64,000 nucleotides of DNA from Aldrovandia affinis (taxonomy: Eukaryota; Chordata; Actinopteri; Notacanthiformes; Halosauridae), in contig JAINUG010000166.1 in assembly GCA_029706075.1 (NCBI GenBank), positions 2,102,501 to 2,166,500 of the forward strand, written 5' to 3'. The position numbers were made by a program, and so were the translations under genes. Position 1 is the stretch's first letter. Each line of letters starts with the position of its first letter. Below, one piece after another: positions 56,135 through 64,000 of the stretch. A model generated the notes under the pieces. That model saw only the letters and a list, made by a program, of their open reading frames with translations. It had not been told where the DNA came from and made no database searches.

Positions 56135-59100
56135 CACACAGGAGTGGATTAAGGGTAGAGGGAGAGAGAGAGAGAGAGAGAGAGAGGGCACGGGGGACTC
56201 GGGGAGAGAGAGAGAGAGAGAGAGAGAGAAGCACACAGGAGTGGATTAAGGGTAGAGGGAGAGAGAGGTGTTTGGTGGAGGGGAAGTGTAAAGTTCAGAG
56301 GTCATGGATACCCTGGCGTTAGAGGCCACCCAGACCAAGAAGGCTGGCGGGCCCGGCGGGCCATCCCCCGCCAAGCGGCCCAAACCCTCCAAAAAGCCTA
56401 AGAAAGCTGTGGTTTTCTTCGAGGTGGAGATCCTGGATGCCAAGACCAAGGACAAGCTCTGCTTCCTGGACAAGGTGAGAAAAATGGTTTCTATGTGTGT
56501 ATGGTTTGTAAGACGCCCTGATGTGGTTCGTGTGTGTGTTTCCCAGACTCGTCTGTGTGCATGTAACGGGTCCAAAGAGAAGTGTTCTGGCCCAACGTGA
56601 ACAACGGTGTCGCCCAGTTTGCTTTCATTCTGCGTTCATGTGCAGGTAGCGCCCCTGGAGCATGCTGTCAATCGTGTAAACGGAGAGCGACCCAGCAGAG
56701 AGTTAACTGAGGACGTGTGTAGTGAGTGAAGTGGAGTGTAATGGTTAGGGAGCTGGACGTGTGTAGTGAGTGAAGTGGAGTGTAATGGTTAGGGAGCTGG
56801 GCTTGTGACTCAGAGGTTGAGGTTGCAGGTTAAATTCCCAGGTGGGACACTGCTGTTGTACCCTTGAGCAAGGTACTTAACCTGAATTGCTTCAGTAAAA
56901 TATCCAGCTATATAAATGGATTGTATGTAAAAGAAATGTAAGTCGCTCTGGATAAGAGCGTCTGCTAAACGCCTAAAATGTAAAATGTGTGCAACGCACA
57001 CACTGCGGAGTAGACCCCAGCGAACGCAGACGTAATAGGTCCTTCGATTCGACGGATCAAAATGGACGCTGTTTAAACAAGCGGGGTTTACGGATTTAGA
57101 CATTCGATAGTCAAAGTGGTCATGCGTGCGGCCCCACGGTCTAAAAGGTGCAATGTCTTGCACGTCGTTTCTTTTTGCCTGAAGTGAAACGCGGCGTGGT
57201 ACAGTGCATTGCCGTTCGTCATGAAAACTGAAATTCTGATGTTTTCAAATTGTATCCCCCTCCTCTGCCTAGGTGTGTGATCTCATCCTGAAAATACATT
57301 TCAGAAACAAATGAATAGAAAAAAAGTGCCGGGCAACATTGAATAACGTGTTTAATTCTACATTAAATCATTCTGACATTTCGCAAGTCATTCGAGAAAC
57401 AAGTAAACATCAGAAATGTTTACCGAAAACAAATGTTTTATTTATCCATTGAAATAAAGTTTTAAAAAAATCACTGTGTATATAAATGAATATATGGAAA
57501 CGTGACAAGCCTAAATACAGTGCGTGAAGATGAGCAGATCTGAGATGTGCACTGAAACAGTGGATCCCAAACTAGGGGTCGTGGGAGAGGTCACGAGATG
57601 ACACATGAAAAAAATGACTTACTGTGTGTAATACGCTTTCAGCTGACACATTCAAAGCAGCCAAACGAAGGGCTGCACCTGTCACATGCGCTGCCCCGGA
57701 CACCGGGCGCGCCGCCAGCTTTGACATGCGTTAAAAACACAGAAAACATGTTCGAAAACGACATTTCAACAAGGGGTCACAGAGAGGGCGTTCACTCGTC
57801 AATTGGGTCATGAGTTCAACGTTTGGGGACCCCTGCACTGAGACACAGTGGGCCACGCCCACAGCGTACAGTGGATCATATTTCTAAAGCAGCAACACAT
57901 TCCACTCTAAAAGTGTCTGTTCACGCACTAATGTCTGCCGTCCATGATACAGTCCACAGTGGATCAACAGTTTCCACTCCCAATCTCCAGCATACAGGCG
58001 ACTGCCCAAATAAAGGAAACTCCAACACGCAGGGCCAGATTTACCAAGGTAGTCGCAGCACAAAGACGGTCGCAATTTTTGGGCGGTCGCAAACAGCAAC
58101 ACATTAACAAACAGTTTACTGAGACTGGTTCTAATGACGCAATCGAAGAAATGAAACGACCTCATTTGGCCTCACTGGTGGCGGCAGTGTAGTGTAATGG
58201 TGAGGGAGCTGGGTTCCTACCAGGTATTAATGCACATCTTGTAAGTCGCTCTGGATAAGAGCGTCTGCTAAATGCTTAAAATGTAAATGTAATGTTTGTA
58301 ACTCAGAGGTTGCTGGTTCAATTCCCAGGTGGAGCACTGCCGTTGTACCCTTGAGCAAGGTACCTAACCTGAATTGCTTCAGTAAAATATCCAGATGTAT
58401 ATATCACTCTGGATAAGAGCGTCTCCTAAATGCCTAAAATGTAAATGTAAATATAAATGTATTCGCGATTTGCGATAGGATACACCCATAAAAGGATCCA
58501 GAACAACATGGCACGCTCACATGTCCAGACATGGATACACAGCAACCAGGCACAAGTAGTGAGGGAACAACGATCAGGAAATAGAGGTGTTGGTCAACAA
58601 GGTACAGCGTCACAATGCCGTAATACAGCTTAGGAAAACAACACAAAACAGAGAAGGAACAAATTTGGAATAGCTTCAATTGGCATAGATTTGATAAGTG
58701 TCGAACTCTACTGGACGGATGCAACACCATTCTTCCATGAGAAATTCCATCATTTGGTGTTCTGTTGATGGTGAACGAAAACGCTGTCTCAGGTGCCGCT
58801 CCAGAATCTCCCAGTGTTCGATTTGGTTGAGATCTGGTGAGTGAGTCGGCCATGGCATATGGTTTACATTGTTTCCGTGGTCATCAAGTCATTCAGTGAC
58901 CACTCGTGCCCTGTGGATGGGGGGCATTGTCATCCTGGAAGAGATCACTCCCATCAGGATAGAAGTGCTTCACCATAGGATAAAGGTGATCACTCTTTGT
59001 ATATATTGGCATTTACCTTTCCCTCTAAGTGGTTGAGTGGACCTAAGCCATGCCAGGAAAATGCACCTCACACCATAACAGATCCGCCACTATCCCTCAT

Positions 59101-61669
59101 TTACTCAAGTATTCCCTTTATTTTGGAAGTTCACTGTCATTTCTTTGCTCATACAATCAATTTGGTGTCAATGTGAAAGAAAATTGACTGGTTTTCTGTG
59201 GCTCAGTTGGTAGAGCACAGCGTTGGCAACGCTTAGGTTGTGGGTTCAATCCCCACTGGGGCCACGTATACTGAAAATGTATGCATTCACTACTGTAAGT
59301 CGCTTTGGATAAAAGCGTCTGCTAAATGGCGTATATTATTATATATATTATATTAAAATCAAAACGGGAGAAAAACACTGTATTTGATTGGACTGATCTG
59401 TCTGTACAGGAAAGGAGCCTAGCCTAGCAGGCCCCCTCAAAGGTTTGCTCAGCACACTGTCCTTTCTGAATCACGGGCCAGGCCCTGTGTCTGGGTCTGC
59501 TTCTGAGGGAGTCATGTCACTCACAGTAGTGCGCTGGGAGGGGATACCCACCCATCTGTTTACCAACAGGGGGGTTGGGCACATGCAGGGATGAAAGAGC
59601 TCCGCAGATAAACGGATTTACACTTTTCCCAGATCATAAAGCATCAACCACGAGATTCCTGTAGATGTTTTTTGATGACCCACGATAAGCCTCTTTTTGT
59701 ATTTTTTTGTCAATCAATTTGTTGTCAATTGCCACACTTAATGATAGACCAATCAGGTTGGCAGCAGTACAAGCGTAGTCACTGTCACTGTAAGTCATGG
59801 GCATGCTAGCTAGCTAAAGCCTCCAGAAACGGTGAAATGACCACGAAGGAAGTATGGCAAAAGTGATAGAGAAAAAACGATATTCCTGGCAAAATACAAA
59901 TATGAACACGTATTGTTCAGGTATTGTCAGTTATGGCTTCAGAGGATTTAAGGCTTCGGAAGTACCAAAAAGCACAACGACACAATTCAAATTTGCCATA
60001 CCAATTACACTTTGTCCACTGCTTTTTCACTGGTCACTGATGCCAATGATACGCCATCTAACATTAGCTCAACAAGCAGGGACGCCATCTCTACAGCTCG
60101 ACCAGCCATTGCAGTGGACGACCGCTTAAAAAACCAAGAGGTCGGATAACAAATAGAATAAAATAATTGAAGGCTTGTGGTTCACCCAGCTATAGCCACG
60201 ATTCATATTTAGCCTTTGTCAAACTCACTTAAACGATACACGATTCAATTTTGTTGATACAATTTTAGCTGGCTAGCACTAGCATGGCTTACTAGCAGTC
60301 AGTCATCATGAACCATTATGCCTTGCGCCTATCCTGCTAGCTTGTCATTGGGTCCGTTCCAAAACCCGACCGGCACAATGCCGGTTTGTACCGCTCGAGC
60401 GTGGTTTCCGCCCCATTTAAATCCGGCGCACAAAACGGCATGTGCCGCTTGTGCCGACCTGAACAGATGGTTTGTACCACGTGTAGCCTACCAACAGCAT
60501 GGTAAACAATAGAGACAGCTGAACACATATTTCACTTGGCATGGCTAAATCCAAATAGAAAAGTTGTTGTGTTGTCTTTGCCAACACTTGCAAGTTGTCC
60601 AAAGAGGAATTTAAAGTTTGGCTTGAATGATGGTTGCATAGAGACAAACACAGTGATTTAACATGCTTATTATGTTGTCCTACCTTATTTACATTTTTCT
60701 AGTACACCTTAGTACAACTTATCCTCACCAAGCAGTGTTACCACAGCTTTAAGCCACACTACCTGCCACTGTTTCATTATCAGCTGATAGATTCAGTGTC
60801 ATGCCTCCCGCTGGCTCTCCATTTAAGCGATTTTCCCCGCCCTTGCCGCTATGCAACATGGGGCATGCCAGCATAATTAAATAAGCAGTGTAATGGCACA
60901 CAAAATAGGCCTATTTATTAAAGTAAGCTCAATTAATAATGTAAGACCTATTAAAATAAATAAAGGAAGACTTTATTTTGCCGCATTTTTATACTGCTTT
61001 TACGGCCTGCTTCTTGAATTAATTCATTAATCAATGCATTTTTGTCTGTAAAAACCCCACTGTAAACACCGCCTACACGTCATAAAAATGTTCAGCTTTT
61101 TTTCCAGCCTGACCACTTTCATCACTGCACATGGTGGAGGGAGCAAAAAAACTAAACGATGGTCAGAATTGACTCCAGAAGCAACCTGGAGACGGCTTGA
61201 CCTACAAGCATGGCCACACTCCCACCTGCCGCTCTGGACGTTCCATGTGTGCACGGAGATGTGTTCGGGGTTCACACGAGGGCCCGCGTGGTGCCGAGAG
61301 GGCGAGAGGGAGCTGGCAGTGTGGTGTAATGGTTAGGGAGCTGGGCTTATAGCTCAGCGGTTGCAGGTTCAGTTCCCAGGTGGGGCACTGCCGTTGTACC
61401 CCTTTCTTCAGTAAATATCCTGCTGTATAAATGGTTTGTACGTTGAGAATGGGAAGTTCTCTCCCCTGCCTGTAAATCTGTCCGTTATGTTCTGCATGTT
61501 TTTGGGAATGCGTCAAGTAGCTTGGTGCCCAGACGGCTATATTTACTAATCACTGATGTGCTGGATAAGTGGAAACATTATCTCCACCTGCTCCGAGCTT
61601 TGCCCTTGGCTGAGTTCAACATATGAATCAATAATGTCAAGCACACACAGACTCTCTCCCCCTCTACAA

Positions 61670-61700
<31 letters not shown>

Positions 61701-62773
61701 GACTCTCGCCCCCTCTACAAACACACACACACAAACACACACACACACACAGACTCTCTCCCCCTCTACAAGCACACATACAGACTCTCGCCCCCTCTAC
61801 AAAACACACACACACACACACAGACTCTCTCCTCTACAAACACACACCAAACACACACAGACTACCTCCCCCTACACACACACAGACTCTCTCCCCCTCT
61901 ACAAACACACACACAGACTCTCTCCCCCTCTACAAACACACACACACACATAGACTACCTCCCCCTACACATATACAGACTCTCGCCCCCTCTACAAACA
62001 CACACACAAACACACACACAGACTCTCTGCCCCTCTACAAGCACACACACACACACATACAGACTCTCGCCCCCTCTACAAACACACACACACACACACA
62101 CACACAGACTACCTACCCCTACACATATACAGACTCTCCCCCTCTACAAACACACACACACACACACACAGACTCTCTCCCCCTCTACAAACACACACAC
62201 ACACACACACACACGGCAGAAGTGGCTAAAAGCTGTCACACAGGCCATTAAAAAACTGTGCTCAATTTCCTTGCCAAATATCCTGCCCACATGTTCTTTT
62301 CATCTTGATCAAGTGCAATTGCAGTTGTTATTAATATAGTAATTACAGTAACAAGCCAATTACAGTATTCTTAATTAGAGTAAGACCGTTTGAGCAGTGT
62401 TTCAGGAGAAAACGTCATCGCCATTTTCCCCCCCTAGTAGAGGTATAAAACAAGCTGAAGCGCAGTAAATGTCGTTTATTACAGACATACAAGAACGTTT
62501 CCATTGACGGGCCTTTCATTATGTCACAACGATTGGGCCTCGGTCGATTTGGCGTCGAGGGGGAAATAACTGCGCTGGTGGTTGATTTGCAGGATGTAAA
62601 ATACGTAAACGTCTCTCAGACTGCCCTGTGATAGGCTGTTGATGGAGGGTGATGCGTGTTTCTTTGACTGCTGTTTCAGCTTTGTTGAAAGGTTCTCCTC
62701 TGCTCTGTCTTGTCCTGGCAGGTCGAGCCAAATGCCACCATCGGGGAAATCAAGTCGATGTTCCACAAATCCC
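46129..62773 (+). CDS. tecr: Trans-2,3-enoyl-CoA reductase, first three exons (3' partial)
   Basis: TECR is the ER-membrane NADPH-dependent enzyme that completes each very-long-chain fatty acid elongation cycle. Exon 1 is 46129-46143 (MKHYE, phase 0). The shared exon 2 core would be 56424-56474 ([17 protein letters not shown]), using the AG at 56422-56423 after a TTTTCTTC tract. Exon 3 is 62722-62773 ([17 protein letters not shown], ending in phase 1). These 39 codons form the start of the N-terminal ubiquitin-like region. The membrane and catalytic domains lie beyond the window. Head-to-head placement with DNAJB1 agrees with the human locus. The intron between exons 1 and 2 is about 10.3 kb. 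Confidence 0.9.
47655..48060 (+). mobile_element. tRNA-derived SINE, family B (full length)
   Basis: Head CGGCTAGTGTAGCAGTCTAA, middle GGGGGCGGCATTTGGCTGTC, tail CAATTGGCTACTAAATTGGG, then an A-rich end. Confidence 0.88.
48192..48540. mobile_element. Nested MITEs: hAT-type inside ACTGCCAAAATA type
   Basis: CAGGGGTGTCCAATCTTATC to GATAAGATTGGACACCCCTG (48300-48499) is a fold-back hAT-type element. It is bordered by GTTTAAA on both sides (target duplication). Outside lie GCATCC and GGATGCCTCATTTACTCAAG, matching the interior end of the ACTGCCAAAATA family. Confidence 0.8.
48960..49050 (+). mobile_element. SINE family B head fragment
   Basis: GGGTATCGTAGCGGTCTAAT and CACAGTTCGAAACCCGACCA match the tRNA-like head of the family B copy at 47655. 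It stops at the start of a Harbinger-like end. Confidence 0.7.
49049..49929 (+). pseudogene. Harbinger-type relic with MADF/Myb-like exon
   Basis: TTAAGGCCAATTTATACTTG at 49049 resembles fish Harbinger termini after a TTA target. From 49750 the + strand encodes about 59 residues to TAA 49929 ([39 protein letters not shown]). This is a MADF/Myb-SANT-like DNA-binding domain of the kind carried by Harbinger accessory proteins. No DDE nuclease part or right terminus was found. A solo LTR splits the element. Confidence 0.65.
49278..49745 (-). mobile_element. Solo LTR of an LTR retroelement
   Basis: The 468-bp block begins TGTCGTGG and ends CCTCCACA, so it has TGT...ACA ends on either strand. The 4-bp direct repeat CTGC flanks it (49274-49277, 49746-49749). 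On the minus strand a TATAAA (GGATATAAATATCC) precedes an ATTAAA-type signal (TAATTAAAGC near 49340), in the order expected for U3-R-U5. No internal genes accompany it, so it is a recombined solo LTR. Confidence 0.75.
50120..50290 (+). mobile_element. Non-LTR retrotransposon ORF fragment
   Basis: The + strand encodes [18 protein letters not shown] followed by [12 protein letters not shown]. This is the C-terminal region of a CR1/Rex-like LINE reverse transcriptase. A longer copy is on the minus strand at 53944-54440. Confidence 0.75.
51888..52252. repeat. Minisatellite, 27/31-bp units
   Basis: TAACACTGACACTCA followed by an optional CTCA and then TACTGCCCCAGAG is repeated about twelve times. 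Long and short units alternate irregularly. A GT/GA/GT microsatellite (52257-52430) follows directly. Confidence 0.93.
53100..53900 (+). pseudogene. Tc1-like transposase relic split by a SINE
   Basis: [17 protein letters not shown] and IDHLHP (53265-53395) correspond to the middle of a Tc1 transposase, related to the relic at 7230. A family A SINE interrupts it. Beyond the SINE, CATTTGTGGGATATTCTGGA resembles the region after the catalytic glutamate. Stops and frame changes are abundant. Confidence 0.75.
53395..53625 (-). mobile_element. SINE family A (full length)
   Basis: Tail (CATTACATTACAGGCATTTA) at left with hairpin CGCTCTTATACAGAGCG (loop mutated); head (TCTACCACACCGCCGCC) at right. 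Inserted in the Tc1 relic. Confidence 0.92.
53944..54445 (-). mobile_element. CR1/Rex-like LINE, 3' ORF part
   Basis: The minus strand encodes [20 protein letters not shown] and, after frame slips, [19 protein letters not shown] and [20 protein letters not shown], ending [12 protein letters not shown]. This is the usual C-terminus of CR1-group reverse transcriptases. It is 5'-truncated and frameshifted. Confidence 0.85.
54828..55098. repeat. 43-bp minisatellite carrying CCAAT, about 6 units
   Basis: The unit TACTCTCCTAGCCAATGACA plus a GAGGGAGGGGGAGGTGGAGAAGG block is repeated nearly without change. Each unit carries one CCAAT and one GGGAGGGGG stretch. It ends about 0.86 kb before the TATA box of the alternative TECR start. 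Confidence 0.95.
55225..55400. repeat. GT microsatellite
   Basis: Interrupted GT array with GAGCG segments. An ATA/AAT run follows (55426-55446). Confidence 0.93.
55961..56303 (+). promoter_or_regulatory. tecr: Alternative TECR promoter and 5' leader
   Basis: TATATAAAG at 55961 is a canonical TATA box; a start site would fall near 55990. CAGCTG (E-box) lies at 56015-56020. The leader is almost wholly GA-rich and contains a duplicated block (GGCACGGGGGACTC...GAAGCACACAGGAGTGGATT) at 56066-56160 and 56186-56255. It leads to the ATG at 56304. Confidence 0.6.
56304..56474 (+). CDS. tecr: TECR alternative first coding exon (basic N-terminus)
   Basis: Encodes 57 residues. [19 protein letters not shown] and a Lys/Pro-rich stretch ([17 protein letters not shown]) are fused in frame to [18 protein letters not shown], with a GTGAGA donor at 56475. 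The same block thus serves as an initiating exon and, through an internal acceptor at 56422-56423, as exon 2 of the short MKHYE form. The basic tail replaces four residues of the short form. I infer a tissue-restricted isoform; RNA data would be needed to name the tissue. Confidence 0.75.
56712..56992 (+). mobile_element. SINE family A with duplicated 5' flank and head
   Basis: A 44-bp unit (GACGTGTGTAGTGAGTGAAG then the head to GGGAGCTG) occurs twice, at 56712-56755 and 56756-56799. A normal body, hairpin CGCTCTGGATAAGAGCG and AAAATGTAAAATG tail follow. Confidence 0.92.
57556..57840. mobile_element. hAT-like MITE
   Basis: Left CAGTGGATCCCAAACTAGGG and right CAACGTTTGGGGACCCCTGC are imperfect inverted ends of the CCCAAAC type common to hAT elements. 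No coding content. Confidence 0.6.
57990..59137 (-). mobile_element. Tc1-like element with dead transposase, hosting nested insertions
   Basis: Left ACAGGCGACTGCCCAAATAA and right TTCCCTTTATTTTGGAAGTT are diverged inverted ends of the ACTGCCAAAATA family. On the minus strand, 58858-58676 encodes [20 protein letters not shown], the DLNPIEH block of Tc1 enzymes. Sequence to about 59080 covers the second aspartate region in broken frames. A family A SINE (58184-58450), itself split by a LINE tail, is inserted inside. Confidence 0.8.
58184..58452 (+). mobile_element. SINE family A interrupted by a LINE tail
   Basis: The SINE head (GGCGGCAGTGTAGTGTAATG) stops at GGGAGCTGGG. A type 1 LINE end (GTATTAATGCACATCTTGTA, CGCTCTGGATAAGAGCG) occupies about 58216-58288. 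The SINE then resumes with GTAACTCAGAGGTTGCTGGT to its own tail. Confidence 0.9.
59190..59348 (+). mobile_element. tRNA-derived SINE, family C (full length)
   Basis: Head TGTGGCTCAGTTGGTAGAGC and B box GGGTTCAATCCCC look like an intact tRNA gene. They continue into ATGTATGCATTCACTACTGT, hairpin CGCTTTGGATAAAAGCG and CTAAATGGCGTATATT, so this is a SINE and not a tRNA gene. Confidence 0.93.
59349..61305. other. TECR intron, unassigned
   Basis: No exon or recognised element. A 91-codon frame at 59854-60129 and a palindromic GACCGGCACAATGCCGGTTT near 60368 may belong to an old DNA transposon, but I cannot classify it. Confidence 0.4.
61310..61446 (+). mobile_element. SINE family A, 3'-truncated
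   Basis: Head GGCAGTGTGGTGTAATGGTT and body to CCTGCTGTATAAATGGTTTG; the hairpin and tail are missing. Confidence 0.85.
61640..62214. repeat. CA microsatellite with interspersed CT-rich unit
   Basis: About fifteen blocks of ACACAC alternate with AGACTCTCTCCCCCTCTACA, a compound minisatellite of variable unit length. Long frames across it are repeat noise. Confidence 0.94.
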
Positions 62774-62823
62774 GTGAGTATGGCAACCCGGACTCCGCGC
62801 GGTGCGCACCGTGACGACCGCTA

Positions 62824-63115
62824 CGCGGCGGTGGTGTAGCGTAACGGTTAGGGAACTGGACCTGTGACGTAAAGGTTGCAGGATCGATTCCCAGGTGGGG
62901 CAATGCTGTTGTACCCTTGAGCAAAGTAGTTAACCTGAATTGCTTCAGTAAAATATCCAGCTGTATAAATGGACTGTATGTGGATGCTGTAAATATCCAG
63001 CTGTATAAATGGACTGTATGTGGATGCTGTAAATATCCAGCTGTATAAATGGACTGTACGTGGGTTCTAAGCTGCTCTGGACGATTGTAAAGCAATGTAA
63101 CGTAATGACTAGACA
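62824..63115 (+). mobile_element. SINE family A with internal triplication
   Basis: It begins 50 bp after the TECR exon 3 donor. The body segment AAATATCCAGCTGTATAAAT with GGACTGTATGTGGATGCTGT occurs three times in tandem (about 62950-63065). The hairpin has decayed (GCTGCTCTGGACGATTGTAA). Confidence 0.9.
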
Positions 63116-63226
63116 CCAGGCGTAATAACAAGATGACAGAGACATTTTCAAAGCCCTCTGTGATTGCATACTCAGTCCATACTCCACTGCGGCCTGAAAA
63201 CCCACCCAGTCAGTCTACATCACAGG

Positions 63227-63408
63227 TGTCAAGCTCATTCCATCGAGGGCCGAGTGTATGCAGGTTTTTGTTGCAACCAATTCACTAATTAGCTCACTTC
63301 TTCAACTAAGGAGGGAACCTAATTGAAATCACCTGGTGTAGTGCATTGGTTACAACAGAAACCTGCACACACTCGGCCCTCCATGGAATGAGTTTGACAC
63401 CCCTGCTC
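63227..63408. mobile_element. hAT-type fold-back MITE (second copy)
   Basis: CAGGTGTCAAGCTCATTCCA on the left pairs with GGAATGAGTTTGACACCCCT on the right. Same family as 13617-13845. Confidence 0.85.
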
Positions 63409-63667
63409 TACATCTTGGCTCAAAAAACCAAACTATTCCCTCCGACTCTGAGCTCAGATCCCTTGCCCTACCTAAGCACTGTACCCTCGAACTCCCTCTC
63501 GCATCCCTCTGTGGCGGTTAGCGCGGTAAGTTGTGTAACGGCACGTGCCATCGGCAGTGAAAGGAACGCTTTTACATGGTTTCTGCTTGTTCCCTGACCT
63601 CTGCTGTGTGCACTATTACCAGAGGCTCAGGATAGGTCAGGGCGAGCGCATATTGGGAGGTTGCGTA

Positions 63668-63900
63668 CGACATTTTACATTTGAGGTATTTAGCAGACGC
63701 TCTTATCCAGAGCGACTTACACAGTTTACATTTCTTTACATACAATCCATTTATTCAGCTGGATATTTTACTGAAGCAATTCAGGTTAAGTACCTTTAGC
63801 TCAAGGGTACAACGGCAGATGTGCCCCACCTGGGAATTGAACCTGCAACCTCTTGAGTTACAAGCCCAGCTCCCTAACCATTACACTACACTGCCAGCCC
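63668..63900 (-). mobile_element. SINE family A (full length)
   Basis: Tail (TATTTAGCAGACGCTCTTAT) at left and head (CCATTACACTACACTGCCAG) at right. Hairpin CGCTCTGGATAAGAGCG is intact. Confidence 0.92.
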
Positions 63901-63954
63901 TTACTCCGTTTCACTGCACGACCTGCAGCTGGTCCCACTGTCCTTTGCTCTGGC

Positions 63955-64000
63955 CATTCTGGTGGAATCGAACCCCGGTCACAGTGGCTAGCGTCGAACG
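63955..64000 (-). mobile_element. SINE family B, cut by window edge
   Basis: GGAATCGAACCCCGGTCACA and GGCTAGCGTCGAACG are the reverse of the family B tRNA-like head. The rest lies outside the window. Confidence 0.7.

Noticed and set aside
55838..56236. 132-codon reverse Leu/Ser frame
   Set aside because: Antisense of the GA-rich TECR leader.
59195..59265. Possible tRNA gene (TGTGGCTCAGTTGG...GGTTCAATCCCC)
   Set aside because: The same head occurs in other copies followed by the same tail, so it is a SINE head and not a functional tRNA gene.
61556..62251. 231-codon frame
   Set aside because: Product of the CA/CT compound repeat; composition is Thr/His/Leu/Pro only.

Overview
The window is nuclear DNA of a ray-finned (teleost) fish. 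It holds spliced vertebrate genes with GT-AG introns, long CA/GT and CT microsatellites, many tRNA-derived SINEs, Tc1-like and hAT-like transposon relics, and ends of non-LTR retrotransposons. The commonest SINE tail ends in a hairpin with a GGATA loop and then TGTAA-type repeats. That is the tail known from the eel UnaL2 LINE and its partner SINEs, but related tails are widespread in teleosts, so it does not fix the species.

Four protein-coding genes can be read. (1) The last eight coding exons of tweety homologue 2 (TTYH2, + strand, 8149-17325); its 5' exons lie before the window, so bases 1-8148 are intron, and a long 3' UTR appears to end near 20805. (2) A complete DNAI2, the axonemal outer-arm dynein intermediate chain 2 (+ strand, 23852-33249, twelve coding exons, about 583 residues), with a probable non-coding first exon ending at 23155. 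Exon 7 carries an apparent one-base frameshift, and a SINE abuts the acceptor of exon 12. (3) A complete DNAJB1-type HSP40 (- strand, 43815-40066, three exons, 345 residues) with a perfect heat-shock element upstream. (4) The 5' end of TECR, the trans-2,3-enoyl-CoA reductase of very-long-chain fatty acid elongation (+ strand, from 46129, running off the right edge). It has two alternative starts: the short ubiquitous-type exon at 46129 and a long basic N-terminal exon at 56304 behind its own TATA box.

TTYH2-DNAI2 in tandem matches the arrangement on human 17q25, and DNAJB1-TECR head to head matches human 19p13. The window therefore joins two ancient gene pairs, with the junction in the repeat-rich gap at 33.3-40.0 kb. 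The genes do not form a pathway: a membrane protein, a ciliary motor subunit, a chaperone and a lipid enzyme.

Most remaining DNA is transposable element or simple repeat. Three tRNA-headed SINE families (called A, B and C here), one V-SINE and two types of LINE 3' end occur in repeated copies. Several are nested, and together they record LINE-SINE tail sharing, a SINE insertion carrying a 150-bp passenger, a solo LTR inside a Harbinger-type relic and a three-layer insertion nest. I found no CRISPR array, free-standing tRNA or rRNA gene, or bacterial-type system.
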